This document shows, piece after piece, positions 7,007 through 16,054 of a DNA stretch of 16,768 nt. The stretch covers positions 1 to 16,768 of the forward strand of contig CAMLFX010000075.1 of assembly GCA_946479435.1 (NCBI GenBank), in the 5' to 3' direction. The DNA comes from an uncultured Sphingobacteriales bacterium (GTDB lineage: Bacteria > Bacteroidota > Bacteroidia > Chitinophagales > Chitinophagaceae). The notes under the pieces were generated by a model that was given only the letters and a program-made list of their open reading frames with translations, did no database searches and was not told the origin of the DNA. The translations under genes and the position numbers were made by a program. Position 1 is the stretch's first letter. Each line of letters starts with the position of its first letter.

Positions 7007-9049
7007 ATGAACAAAAAGTTCATTTATAGCGGCATAGCCCTAACCATGCTATTTACCGCCTGCAAACCGAACGAAAAAAAAGACAGTACGCCTAAAGAGG
7101 ATATTCTGGTAACCAATATGGACACCACGATAAACCCCGCTGAAGATTTTTTTGAATACGCTGAAGGCAGATGGATAAAAAACACACCTATCCCCGCTGA
7201 AGAATCGAGTTGGGGCATCGGGCACCTGGTACAGGAAGAGCTATACAAGCGCCTGTTACACATTAATGAAGAGGCCCTGAAACAAAACGCCAAAAATGGT
7301 GTGGAGCAACAGATAGGCGATTTCTGGTTCAGTGGCATGGATACTACAAGCATAGAACGCCAGGGCATCGCCTCACTAAAGCCTGAACTAGATAAGATAG
7401 ACGCTATAAAAGATGCGAATACCCTAATGAAGGTAGCAGCAGAAATGCATACACAGGGGGTTGGCCTGTTTTTTAGCGAAGGCGTATCGCAGGATGCCAA
7501 GGCCAGCGATGTGATGGCTTATTATATGAACCAGGGTGGACTGGGCCTACCCAACCGTGACTACTATTTCAATACAGATGCACGTACTACCAAAATACGT
7601 GAAGAATACCCTGCTTACATAACGCGCACTTTTGTACTGATCGGTGCTGATAGTGCTACGGCGAAAACAAAAGCTGCCGGTATTGTAGCACTGGAAACCA
7701 AGCTGGCCAAATCATCGCGCAAGCTGGAAGCGTTTCGTGATCCTTATGCCAACTACAATAAAATGGCTATATCTCAACTGAAAAGCATGTCGCCACATAT
7801 TGAATGGCCTGAGCTATTAAACATAATGGGAGTAAAACATGTGGACAGCGTAATAGTAGGACAGCCCGAATTCTTCAAACAACTGGATAATATAATAGCG
7901 GGTGAAAACCTGCAAACCTTAAAAGACTATATGGCTTTTCAAGTGGTGCGTGCCAACGCTAACTACCTGAACAATGCTTTCGCTGATAATAATTTCGACT
8001 TTTATGGCAAGACCATACGTGGCGCAGAACAGCAACGCCCACGCTGGAAGCGCGTATTAGATGCTGAAGGCAACGCAATGGGCGAGGCTGTAGGTAAAAT
8101 GTTTGCCAAAGAGTATTTTGATGAAAAAGCCAAGAAGCGCTACGAAGACATGGTAGAAAACGTACGTGACGCCTATAAAGCGCGTATGGAAAAACTGGAT
8201 TGGATGAGCGATAGCACCAAAAAGAAGGCTTTGAAAAAACTCGCTGCCATCACTAAAAAAGTAGGTTATCCTGATAAATGGAAAGACTTTTCGAAACTGC
8301 AAATAGACCGCAATGCTTATGTGCAAAATATAATGCGCGCTAACAAATGGTGGAATGATTACTATATGGATAAACTGGGCAAACCTGTTGACCGTAATGA
8401 ATGGGATATGACACCACAAACCTACAATGCATACTATAATCCATCGAACAACGAGATCGTGTTACCTGCAGGTATCTTCACTGTACCGGGCTACCGCGAT
8501 GAGCAACTGGATGATGCATTGGTATATGGTTATGCAGCGGCATCGACCATTGGCCATGAAATAACACACGGTTTTGACGATGAAGGCCGCCAGTTTGATG
8601 AAAAAGGCAACCTGAAAAACTGGTGGAGCAAAGAAGATGAAGCACAGTTCAACAAACGCGCTGAAGTATTGGTAAAACAATTCAACAATATGATGCCGGT
8701 TGATACACAACGCATAAACGGTAAAGCTACATTGGGTGAAAACCTTGCTGATCTTGGCGGTATATTAATAGGTTTAGATGCTTTCAAAAAAACAGAAGCA
8801 TACAAAAAAGGCGAAAAAATAAACGGACTGACCCCATTGCAACGCTACTTCCTGGGTTATTCATTGGGCTGGATGTACCAAATACGGAAGGAGCAGCTTG
8901 CCAGCCAATTACTTACAGATGTGCACTCACCTGCTAAATACAGGGTAAATGGCCCTTTCCCGCACGTACCGGAATTTTATGAAGCATTTAATGTGAAACC
9001 GGGTAACAAAATGTACTTGCCGGATAACCTTCGCGTAAGACTTTGGTGA
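7007..9049 (+). CDS. M13-family zinc metallopeptidase, lipoprotein
   Basis: Neprilysin/PepO-type endopeptidase cleaving oligopeptides, anchored as a lipoprotein. 680 residues, full family length. The N-terminal signal ends in the lipobox LFTAC with lipidated Cys19. The peptidase_M13_N region spans roughly 40-415, and the catalytic part starts near 465. The active site is HEITH (H517, E518, H521) with third ligand E578 and D582 in GENLADLGG. The NAYYNPSNNEIVLPAG segment (474-489) is the substrate-binding Asn-Ala-Tyr motif, and VNGPFPHVPEFYEAF (647-661) matches the conserved tail with its substrate Arg646. Residues after Cys19 are KPNEKKDS, not a clean acidic surface-export signal, so periplasmic-face or outer-membrane inner-leaflet anchoring is more likely than surface display. 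An intrinsic terminator follows at 9071. Confidence 0.96.
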   Translation: MNKKFIYSGIALTMLFTACKPNEKKDSTPKEDILVTNMDTTINPAEDFFEYAEGRWIKNTPIPAEESSWGIGHLVQEELYKRLLHINEEALKQNAKNGVEQQIGDFWFSGMDTTSIERQGIASLKPELDKIDAIKDANTLMKVAAEMHTQGVGLFFSEGVSQDAKASDVMAYYMNQGGLGLPNRDYYFNTDARTTKIREEYPAYITRTFVLIGADSATAKTKAAGIVALETKLAKSSRKLEAFRDPYANYNKMAISQLKSMSPHIEWPELLNIMGVKHVDSVIVGQPEFFKQLDNIIAGENLQTLKDYMAFQVVRANANYLNNAFADNNFDFYGKTIRGAEQQRPRWKRVLDAEGNAMGEAVGKMFAKEYFDEKAKKRYEDMVENVRDAYKARMEKLDWMSDSTKKKALKKLAAITKKVGYPDKWKDFSKLQIDRNAYVQNIMRANKWWNDYYMDKLGKPVDRNEWDMTPQTYNAYYNPSNNEIVLPAGIFTVPGYRDEQLDDALVYGYAAASTIGHEITHGFDDEGRQFDEKGNLKNWWSKEDEAQFNKRAEVLVKQFNNMMPVDTQRINGKATLGENLADLGGILIGLDAFKKTEAYKKGEKINGLTPLQRYFLGYSLGWMYQIRKEQLASQLLTDVHSPAKYRVNGPFPHVPEFYEAFNVKPGNKMYLPDNLRVRLW

Positions 9050-9070
9050 TATTTTGATTAAATAGATGTT

Positions 9071-9104
9071 AACGCCGGCATTATCTTTGCCGGCGTTTTC
9101 GTTT
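9071..9104 (+). terminator. Intrinsic terminator after M13 peptidase
   Basis: Perfect 10-bp stem AACGCCGGCA (9071-9080) and TGCCGGCGTT (9088-9097), 7-base loop, then TCGTTTT. It lies 21 bases past the peptidase stop and isolates it from pyc. Confidence 0.9.
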
Positions 9105-9120
9105 TAGGTTAAAAATTAAT

Positions 9121-9128
9121 CATTTTTG
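9121..9128 (+). promoter_or_regulatory. Possible -7 promoter element for pyc
   Basis: CATTTTTG differs from TAnnTTTG only at the first base and sits 17 bases before the pyc ATG, just after the preceding terminator. A promoter must lie in the 41 bases between that terminator and pyc, which makes this the best candidate. No good TTG box is visible upstream. Confidence 0.3.
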
Positions 9129-9145
9129 CAACGTTAAACATAGCA

Positions 9146-12100
9146 ATGAACATTAAGAAACTACTCATCGCCAACAGGGGCGAGATCGCCATTCGTATAT
9201 CGCGTGCCGCTACCGAACTGAATATACCCACTGTTGCCGTATATACATACGAAGACAGGTATTCACTACACCGATACAAAGCAGATGAAGCCTACCAGAT
9301 AGGTGCGGATAACGATCCGCTAAAGCCCTACCTGAATATGGATGAAATAATAGCTGTGGCCAAGGAATGTGGCGCTAATGCAATACATCCCGGTTATGGC
9401 TTTTTGAGCGAGAATGCAACATTTGCTGCTAAGTGTGCGGAACATGGTATCACCTTTGTAGGGCCAAGGCCCGAGGTGATGTCGGCACTGGGCGATAAAA
9501 TAACGGCCAAAGAAGTAGCGAAGAAAACAAACATACCCATCATAGAAAGCAATGAAGCTGACCTCACAGAGGAAAGCATTGCACTGAAAGAAGCTAACCG
9601 CATAGGCTACCCACTAATGCTGAAAGCTGCATCAGGTGGCGGCGGCCGCGGTATGCGTGTGGTGCGAGATGATGAAGGTTTGAAAAAATCCTTCCACGAA
9701 GCGAGGAGTGAAGCAAAGAATGCTTTCGGAGATGATACGGTATTCCTTGAGAAATATGTAGAGAACCCTAAACATATAGAAGTACAGATAGCTGCTGACA
9801 ATTTTGGTAATACGGTACACCTGTACGAGCGCGACTGCTCAGTGCAGCGCCGTTTCCAGAAGGTAGTGGAGATTGCACCGTCGGTTACGCTTAGAGATAA
9901 AACACGCGAAGACCTGTATAATTACGCAGTTAATATTGCTAAGGCAGTTAACTATAACAACGTAGGTACTGTTGAATTCCTGGTAGATTCGGAAGGTGGT
10001 ATTTACTTTATAGAAGTAAATCCGCGTATACAGGTTGAACATACCGTTACTGAAATGATAACGGGTATCGATCTTATTAAAACACAACTATACATTGCAT
10101 CGGGTTATAAACTAAGCGATCCTGAAATTGGCTTAGGTGACCAGAACGCTATACCTAAAGATGGTTTCGCCATACAATGCCGTATAACAACAGAAGACCC
10201 GGCCAACGATTTTAAACCCGACTATGGTACGCTGGTAACCTATCGCAACGCGGCGGGTTTTGGTGTACGCCTTGATGAAGGTAGCACCTACCCAGGTATG
10301 AAGATCAGCCCGTTCTTCGATTCGATGCTGGTGAAAGTGAGTACGTGGGGCAACGACCTTGCAAGTGCCGCAAGCAAAATGCACCGCGCATTGCGCGAGT
10401 TCAGGATACGTGGTGTGAATAACAACATACAGTTCTTAGAGAACCTGATAACAAATAAAGAGTTTGTATCGGGCAATGCAACAGTGGGCTTTATACAAAA
10501 CCACCCGGAACTTTTTACCTACAAAACAAGGCAAGACAGGGGCACAAAGATGCTGAACTTTTTAGCCGATGTAACCCTGAACGGTAACCCGGATGTGAAA
10601 TTGAAAGATGCAGAGAAAGTATTTGAGAAGCCTGTAGTGCCACTATCCGACCCATTGATGCCTTACCCTAAAGGCACAAAGGATTTATTGACAGAACTTG
10701 GACCTGAAGGTTTTGCACAATGGTTACTGAAAGAAAAGAAAATACACTATACCGATACTACACTTCGCGATGCACACCAGTCGCTATTGGCTACACGTAT
10801 GCGTACGTACGATATGCTGAAGGTGGCCAAGCATTTTGCCAAGCTACACCCACAAACATTTAGTATGGAAGTATGGGGCGGTGCTACATTTGATGTATGC
10901 ATCCGTTTCCTGAAAGAAGACCCGTGGAAACGTTTGGAGCAGATACGCGCAGCAGTACCTAACATACTATTGCAAATGCTGATACGCGGTTGTAACGGTG
11001 TGGGCTATGCTGCGTACCCAGATAACCTTATAGAGAAATTTGTAGAAAAATCGTGGGAGACGGGTGTGGATGTGTTTCGCATATTCGATTCACTGAACTG
11101 GATGGAAAATATTGCGCCGTGTATTGATATGGTGCGGAAACGCACCGGAGGTATTGCTGAAGGTGCACTGTGCTATACAGGCGATATACTGGACCCTAAA
11201 CGTACTAAATACACGTTAGACTATTACCTGCGTTTGGCTAAAGACCTGGAGAATGCGGGTGCGCATATACTGGCTATCAAGGATATGTCGGGCTTGCTGA
11301 AACCTTATGCAGCGAAAGAACTGGTAACAGCGCTGAAGGATACTGTTAAGATACCAATACACCTGCACACGCACGATACATCATCGCTGCAACCGGCCAG
11401 CTACCTGATGGCTATTGAAGCAGGTGTGGATGTGGTGGATTGTGCATTAGGCTCATTATCAGGGCTGACATCGCAACCCAATTTTAATGCGGTGGTGGAG
11501 ATGATGAAATTCCATGAGCGTGAAAATAGTTATGATGTAAAATCGCTGAACCAATTTTCTAACTATTGGGAAGCTGTACGTGAATACTATTATCCGTTTG
11601 AATCGGGGATGAAATCGAGCGCAGCTGAAGTATTTGAACACGAGATACCGGGCGGACAATATTCAAACCTGAAACCACAGGCAGTAGCATTAGGCCTAGG
11701 CGATAAGTTTGAAGACATCAAACTGATGTTTGCTGAAGTGAATGATATGTTTGGTGATATAGTGAAAGTAACCCCAAGCTCGAAAGTAGTCGGTGACATG
11801 GCGCAGTTTATGGTGGCTAATGGTTTGACACGCGAAGATGTGATGACGAAAGGTGAGAACATCTCTTTCCCTGAATCGGTACAACAATTCTTCCAGGGTG
11901 GCATTGGCCAACCTGAGGGTGGTTTTCCTAAAGAATTGCAACGTATTATATTGAAAGACAAAGAACCGTTTAATGACAGGCCCAATAAACATTTACCTCC
12001 GGTAGATTTTGATAAAGAGCTAAAAGAATTTCAGCAGCAGTTTGGCGAAGACCTGACAATACTGGACTTCCTGAGCTATAAATTCTATCCGAAAGTATTT

Positions 12101-12586
12101 GAAGAAGGCCTAAAATTCTGGAGAGAGTATGGTGATGTATCGGTTGTGCCTACCCCACTCTTTTTCTATGGCATGAAGCAAGGAGAGGATACAACAATTG
12201 AAATAGCAAAAGGTAAAACGCTACTGATACGCCTGCTAAGCATAGGCCCTGTAGATGATAAAGGGAAACGAACCGTATTCTTTAAACTGAACGGACAAAC
12301 ACGTAACGTAGAGATACAAGACCGCTCGGTAAAAGTAGAGCGAGTTGAAAATAAGAAAGCAGACAAAGGCAATGAGAAACAAATAGGTGCACCATTACAA
12401 GGCATGTTATCAAAACTATTGGTGAAGAAAGATGAAAAGGTAAAGAAGAACCAGCCACTGTTTGTGATAGAGGCTATGAAGATGGAAACCGTTATTGCAG
12501 CACCTTTCGATTGCAGTGTACAAAACCTGCAATTATCAGAAGGCAGCCTGGTAAACACTAATGACCTCGTAATTGAATTGAACTAA
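9146..12586 (+). CDS. pyc: Pyruvate carboxylase
   Basis: Biotin enzyme making oxaloacetate from pyruvate, bicarbonate and ATP: the anaplerotic feed of the TCA cycle and gluconeogenesis, cytoplasmic tetramer. 1146 residues, the normal single-chain length. Biotin carboxylase domain about 1-455: IANRGEIAIR, glycine loop SGGGGRGMRV (163-172), CSVQRRFQKVVEIAPS (231-246), VNPRIQVEHTVTE (291-303). Carboxyltransferase domain about 535-800: DTTLRDAHQSLLATR, ALCYTGDILDP (674-684), with metal ligands in HLHTHD (H741, H743) and the lysine normally carbamylated, K712, in IKDMSGLL. The tetramerisation region follows. The biotin carrier domain (about 1078-1146) carries AMKM with biotinylated K1112. Acetyl-CoA activation is a family property. 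It is flanked on both sides by terminators, so it is a single-gene transcript. The ATG at 9146 gives MNIKKLLIANRGE, the expected N-terminus. Confidence 0.97.
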   Translation: MNIKKLLIANRGEIAIRISRAATELNIPTVAVYTYEDRYSLHRYKADEAYQIGADNDPLKPYLNMDEIIAVAKECGANAIHPGYGFLSENATFAAKCAEHGITFVGPRPEVMSALGDKITAKEVAKKTNIPIIESNEADLTEESIALKEANRIGYPLMLKAASGGGGRGMRVVRDDEGLKKSFHEARSEAKNAFGDDTVFLEKYVENPKHIEVQIAADNFGNTVHLYERDCSVQRRFQKVVEIAPSVTLRDKTREDLYNYAVNIAKAVNYNNVGTVEFLVDSEGGIYFIEVNPRIQVEHTVTEMITGIDLIKTQLYIASGYKLSDPEIGLGDQNAIPKDGFAIQCRITTEDPANDFKPDYGTLVTYRNAAGFGVRLDEGSTYPGMKISPFFDSMLVKVSTWGNDLASAASKMHRALREFRIRGVNNNIQFLENLITNKEFVSGNATVGFIQNHPELFTYKTRQDRGTKMLNFLADVTLNGNPDVKLKDAEKVFEKPVVPLSDPLMPYPKGTKDLLTELGPEGFAQWLLKEKKIHYTDTTLRDAHQSLLATRMRTYDMLKVAKHFAKLHPQTFSMEVWGGATFDVCIRFLKEDPWKRLEQIRAAVPNILLQMLIRGCNGVGYAAYPDNLIEKFVEKSWETGVDVFRIFDSLNWMENIAPCIDMVRKRTGGIAEGALCYTGDILDPKRTKYTLDYYLRLAKDLENAGAHILAIKDMSGLLKPYAAKELVTALKDTVKIPIHLHTHDTSSLQPASYLMAIEAGVDVVDCALGSLSGLTSQPNFNAVVEMMKFHERENSYDVKSLNQFSNYWEAVREYYYPFESGMKSSAAEVFEHEIPGGQYSNLKPQAVALGLGDKFEDIKLMFAEVNDMFGDIVKVTPSSKVVGDMAQFMVANGLTREDVMTKGENISFPESVQQFFQGGIGQPEGGFPKELQRIILKDKEPFNDRPNKHLPPVDFDKELKEFQQQFGEDLTILDFLSYKFYPKVFEEGLKFWREYGDVSVVPTPLFFYGMKQGEDTTIEIAKGKTLLIRLLSIGPVDDKGKRTVFFKLNGQTRNVEIQDRSVKVERVENKKADKGNEKQIGAPLQGMLSKLLVKKDEKVKKNQPLFVIEAMKMETVIAAPFDCSVQNLQLSEGSLVNTNDLVIELN

Positions 12587-12602
12587 TAGCATAATAAAAA
12601 AG

Positions 12603-12635
12603 AAAAGAGCCGCTGTTAAGCGGCTCTTTTTATAT
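12603..12635. terminator. Bidirectional terminator between pyc and LytTR regulator
   Basis: Perfect 12-bp stem AAAAGAGCCGCT (12603-12614) and AGCGGCTCTTTT (12619-12630), loop GTTA. The plus strand continues with T-rich TATAT and the minus strand with a CTTTTTTATT tail, so it serves both converging genes. The stop codon of the minus-strand regulator (12630-12632) touches the base of the stem. Confidence 0.92.
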
Positions 12636-13343
12636 ACGGTACTTTTCAAAGAAAGAAAGGATATCATCGCGATAGGTGTTACCGATTGTTATGAGTTGGT
12701 CGTGAATTTTTATTGCATTGCCGTCTATCTCAGACACGTAATCAAGGTTGACAATGTAAGATTTATGTACGCGCAGGAAGTTGGGATATTGTGTTAGCTG
12801 CTCTTCAAAATTTTTCATGGTGTTATGCACAATCACTTTGCTTTGCGATGTCCACAGTCGTACATAGTCTTTCAACCCTTCAATGAAGAACAGTTGCTTC
12901 AGATCTATGCGCACCAGTTTGCCATCTGATTTTACAAAGATCATATTATCGCCTATGGTGTTTACAGATGCGTTTTGTTTTTTAGGAACAGCAACCAGTT
13001 CTTTTGCTTTTTGAATGGCCTTAAGAAAACGATCGAAAGAAACAGGTTTCATTAAATAATCAACCGCACTCAGCTCATAGCTTTCAATAGCGTATTCGGA
13101 ATAAGCTGTTACGAATATTACTAAAGGTGGATTCTTTAATGTGCGCAGCAAATCCATGCCTGTTATCTCGGGTATATTGATATCCAGCAAAAGCAGATCT
13201 ATTTTATTCTTACTGATAAACGTAAATGCTTCCAGCGCATTGCTGCATTTGCCTGCAACAACACAATCAGGTATTTTAGAAACATAGGTTTCCATAATAT
13301 CCTGCGCTATAGGCTCATCATCTACTATTAATATGTTCAACAT
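12630..13343 (-). CDS. LytTR-family response regulator
   Basis: Two-component output protein of 237 residues: receiver domain (1-120) and C-terminal LytTR DNA-binding domain (about 140-235). The receiver has acidic pocket D8/D9 (ILIVDDEP), phosphoacceptor D54 in LLLLDINIP, T79 in FVTAYS, and K99 in DYLMKPVSF. The LytTR part shows FFIEGLKDYVRLW, KNFEEQL, FLRVHKSYIVNLDYV and the closing ITIGNTYRDDI. The frame extends upstream to 13373, but the ATG at 13341-13343 is preferred: it gives MLNILIVDDEP at the family position and overlaps the kinase stop as TGATG, the sign of translational coupling. It should be phosphorylated by the adjacent LytS-type kinase. LytTR proteins bind pairs of short direct repeats. 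Its targets are unknown; the divergent hydrolase is a candidate only by position. Confidence 0.94.
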   Translation of the reverse strand: MLNILIVDDEPIAQDIMETYVSKIPDCVVAGKCSNALEAFTFISKNKIDLLLLDINIPEITGMDLLRTLKNPPLVIFVTAYSEYAIESYELSAVDYLMKPVSFDRFLKAIQKAKELVAVPKKQNASVNTIGDNMIFVKSDGKLVRIDLKQLFFIEGLKDYVRLWTSQSKVIVHNTMKNFEEQLTQYPNFLRVHKSYIVNLDYVSEIDGNAIKIHDQLITIGNTYRDDILSFFEKYRI

Positions 13344-14455
13344 CAGGCTAAATATATCTGTATGTTTACCCAATAAGTGTCCTCTGTTTTATTTTCGCTC
13401 ATAGTGTATTTTCCAGGAAACAATAATGATAACCGCTTTTGCAAATTAGCCATGCCAATGCCCTCTTGTTTGACATCGCCATTCTTAATATTGGTTATAC
13501 CTTTATAATTATTCTTCGAGATTATAGACAGGTGGTTATCTTTTATGGTAAAGTTAAAGTGAGCTTTATGATCATCAGAAATATAGCGTGTACCATGCTT
13601 GAATAAATTTTCCAGAACCGGCAACCATAACAATGGTGGTATAGAATAATTTCTATCTGCTTCTACATTGAAGTGCAAGCCTTTTGCATTCTGCAAGCGT
13701 AATAATTCCAGATCGATGTATGCTTGTACGATCTGCTGTTCTGCTTCAAAGCTTACATAGGGGGTATTTGACTCGTATAATAAGTACCTCAGTATTGAAG
13801 ATAGTTTCAGAATACTTTCCGGTGCATCGTCGTGCTTATGTAGAGTGAGCCCGTATAGATTGTTCAATGTATTGAATAAAAAATGGGGATTGATCTGCGC
13901 TTTAAGGAAATGCAATTCTGTCTCAATTTGCTTTTTTGCTGCTCCTTCAGCTATGCGCTTTTGGCGCGTATAATCTTGCATGTACCATGCCATGGTAAAT
14001 ATGAACGTCCATAATAAATAACCCCAAAGTGCATAAGCAATAGTATTATTAACAATATTAGGTAATGTCCACTGAGCATCGACAACTGTAGAAGCGCCAC
14101 CTATTTGTTGCATATCATTGGCATCGAAATGAGGAATACCTAATCTGATAATGCTGGTTTGAACCAGACCTGCAAGCAGGCACATCGGTATTAATAACAG
14201 GAAATATTGTACGCGCTTTTTATTGACGAGGTACTTTGGTACAAGCAGTAAATTATTAGTGTATATAACTATTAAATAAAGTACAAGTGTAACTGCATGT
14301 ATATACCAGTACCAGCGTGAATTGAAGTTGTAACCCAATGCAGCGGCATTGTTAATATTCAGGCTGAGAAAAGTATATATCATGCATACCCAAAACAAGA
14401 TATTTCTTGCCAGGCGGCTTGTAAGTATCTTCCAAAATTTACCTGCTACTTCCAT
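13343..14455 (-). CDS. LytS/YehU-type sensor histidine kinase, membrane-bound
   Basis: 370 residues of the His_kinase (PF06580) class. Four predicted membrane helices fall near 18-34, 50-66, 84-103 and 138-158, with a roughly 35-residue loop between helices 3 and 4 as the only sizeable extracytoplasmic or sensing part. A short coiled linker (163-183) leads to the phosphoacceptor motif LKAQINPHFLFNTLNNLYGL with H191. The ATPase part has the N-box LPVLENLFKHG (N283) and the G-box EGIGMANLQKRL (331-342), so it looks catalytically complete. It is the first gene of an operon and its TGA overlaps the regulator's ATG by one base. No exact TAnnTTTG is found in the 185-base divergent gap on this strand. 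The input signal cannot be read from the sequence. Confidence 0.94.
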   Translation of the reverse strand: MEVAGKFWKILTSRLARNILFWVCMIYTFLSLNINNAAALGYNFNSRWYWYIHAVTLVLYLIVIYTNNLLLVPKYLVNKKRVQYFLLLIPMCLLAGLVQTSIIRLGIPHFDANDMQQIGGASTVVDAQWTLPNIVNNTIAYALWGYLLWTFIFTMAWYMQDYTRQKRIAEGAAKKQIETELHFLKAQINPHFLFNTLNNLYGLTLHKHDDAPESILKLSSILRYLLYESNTPYVSFEAEQQIVQAYIDLELLRLQNAKGLHFNVEADRNYSIPPLLWLPVLENLFKHGTRYISDDHKAHFNFTIKDNHLSIISKNNYKGITNIKNGDVKQEGIGMANLQKRLSLLFPGKYTMSENKTEDTYWVNIQIYLA

Positions 14456-14594
14456 TCGGGTACAAAGAACAGTAAAATACGATTGGCATACAACTAATAT
14501 AGACGAAACGCCTGATTTTATCGACCAAATTCTTAGCTGTATTTCGTCGAAAATATTGGCTCTTTCATCTAAATAAATTTCTAAGGTGTTGTTG

Positions 14595-14637
14595 CAGTTG
14601 TTCCTTTGAGACCTAGTCTAAAACACAAAAACAACTG
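14595..14637. promoter_or_regulatory. Divergent control region with inverted repeat and -7-like box
   Basis: Within the 185-base gap between the kinase and the hydrolase an 8-bp inverted repeat, CAGTTGTT (14595-14602) and AACAACTG (14630-14637), flanks the likely hydrolase transcript start. TTCCTTTG at 14601-14608 matches TAnnTTTG except at position 2 and lies 32 bases before the hydrolase ATG. ACAGTTGTT on the minus strand loosely resembles one half of a LytTR box as I recall it. Regulator binding here is inference only. Confidence 0.3.
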
Positions 14638-14640
14638 TAT

Positions 14641-16002
14641 ATGAAAAAGACATTATTACTCTTTGCTTTTGTAGCAATGGCAATCAGTAGCCAAGCGCAA
14701 ATCTCACCTGTATATACCTACATGTTTCAACACACGCTGGATAGCCTGTGTGCAAAGTACCATATTAAAGGCGCATCAGCAGCTATCTACATACCTAACG
14801 AGGGTACATGGAAAGGCGCAGCAGGTATATCGCACGATAATGTGCCTATCACTACTGATATGTACTTTCCTATTGGCAGTAATACCAAAACATTTACTGC
14901 AGCCATTATTCTTAAACTTCAGGAACAAGGGAAACTAAGTATTGATGATACGATAGGTACATGGATACAGCACCCAAATATTAACGGACAAATAACCATT
15001 AAGCAATTACTGCATCATCAAAGTGGCCTGTACGATTTCAGTGATGACCCTGCATTTAGTACAGCGTTTAATGCAGATTTTAAAAGAGTTTGGCTACCCG
15101 AAGAATTGCTGCAATATATTGGCGCCCCCGTAAATGTAGCCGGATCTCCATGGGATTATTGTAATACGAACTATGTGCTCCTGGGTTTGATCATAAAACA
15201 AGTTACAGGTCAGCCCCTTGAAAAAGGTTATCGTGACATGATATTTACCCCACAATCGCTGAATAATACTTACTACTGCCCACAAGAGCCAATACCTGCC
15301 AATGTACCTCATGGCTGGTATTTTGGTGGCGGGCATTTTGGCGATATGCAGGTAGAAGCAGATTATGATTTGACAGCAGCATTAAGCTCTTCATGTTCAG
15401 CAGGCGCTATTATGTCAACAGCAGAAGACAATGTCATGTTCTGGCACAAGATGATGACTGGCGCTATTATTAATAGCAGTTCGCTGACGCAATTCAAAGA
15501 AACAGTTGACATTGGTGGTGGTGACGGTTATGGCTTAGGTGTTTTCAATTATCACAACATAAATGGCAGAACTATTTATCAACATGGTGGCACACACTTC
15601 GGTTATATCAACGAAAATCTTTGGGATGAGACGAACGGTGTTTGTATTACTGTATTCAGTAACCAAGATAGCCTGAAGAATGCATTTCTCTTTACAAGAG
15701 TAGTAATGGCATTGCATAAGATAACCACCAAAATGCCGCCAACCGGTGTAACTGAAGTAAACAACACTTCAATATCAGTATACCCTAACCCTGCCAGCAA
15801 TTTTGTAAAGCTTGATATGGGAGCTATTAGCGAAGGTCAATATGAACTGGTGGATGTAAGCGGCCGTGTATTACAGGTTGGGTATTTACAAGCTAATGCT
15901 AATACAATAGACCTCAGCATGCACGCAACGGGTATGTACATACTACGTGTGCATAATAAAAATGGTGTATTGCTCAACCACAAGCTACAGGTAATAAAGT
16001 AA
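14641..16002 (+). CDS. Secreted serine hydrolase (class C beta-lactamase fold) with T9SS sorting tail
   Basis: 453 residues. The signal peptide (1-19, MKKTLLLFAFVAMAISSQA) leads into a beta-lactamase/transpeptidase-like domain (about 28-362) with nucleophile S80 and K83 in GSNTK, the Tyr-x-Asn motif Y173-C-N175 in WDYCNTNYVLLG, and HGG (315-317) as the third motif. The family includes AmpC, D-aminopeptidases, DD-peptidases and esterases; substrate cannot be told, and HGG in place of KTG argues against a true penicillin target. A linker is followed by a Por-secretion (type A) C-terminal domain from about 379: SISVYPNPASNFVKL, VDVSGRVL, and GMYILRVHNKNG. This tail sends proteins across the outer membrane by the type IX system, usually to be cut off and anchored to the surface. 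It is divergent from the LytS/LytTR operon. Confidence 0.94.
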   Translation: MKKTLLLFAFVAMAISSQAQISPVYTYMFQHTLDSLCAKYHIKGASAAIYIPNEGTWKGAAGISHDNVPITTDMYFPIGSNTKTFTAAIILKLQEQGKLSIDDTIGTWIQHPNINGQITIKQLLHHQSGLYDFSDDPAFSTAFNADFKRVWLPEELLQYIGAPVNVAGSPWDYCNTNYVLLGLIIKQVTGQPLEKGYRDMIFTPQSLNNTYYCPQEPIPANVPHGWYFGGGHFGDMQVEADYDLTAALSSSCSAGAIMSTAEDNVMFWHKMMTGAIINSSSLTQFKETVDIGGGDGYGLGVFNYHNINGRTIYQHGGTHFGYINENLWDETNGVCITVFSNQDSLKNAFLFTRVVMALHKITTKMPPTGVTEVNNTSISVYPNPASNFVKLDMGAISEGQYELVDVSGRVLQVGYLQANANTIDLSMHATGMYILRVHNKNGVLLNHKLQVIK

Positions 16003-16022
16003 TAGGTTAATGATTTACCTGT

Positions 16023-16054
16023 TAAACCCCTGCATTATGCGGGGGTTTATTTTT
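16023..16054. terminator. Bidirectional terminator between hydrolase and transporter
   Basis: Stem TAAACCCCTGCA (16023-16034) and TGCGGGGGTTTA (16038-16049) with one T-G wobble on the plus strand (A-C mismatch on the other), 3-base loop, followed by TTTTT. It lies 20 bases past the hydrolase stop and 3 bases from the stop of the convergent transporter gene. Confidence 0.88.

Noticed and set aside
11590..11985. 131-residue minus-strand frame, and other long antisense frames inside pyc, surE and the M13 gene
   Set aside because: They mirror strongly coding genes and show no domain content; they are codon-bias shadows.
13344..13373. Ten-residue upstream extension of the response regulator
   Set aside because: The inner ATG overlaps the kinase stop as TGATG and gives the standard receiver N-terminus.
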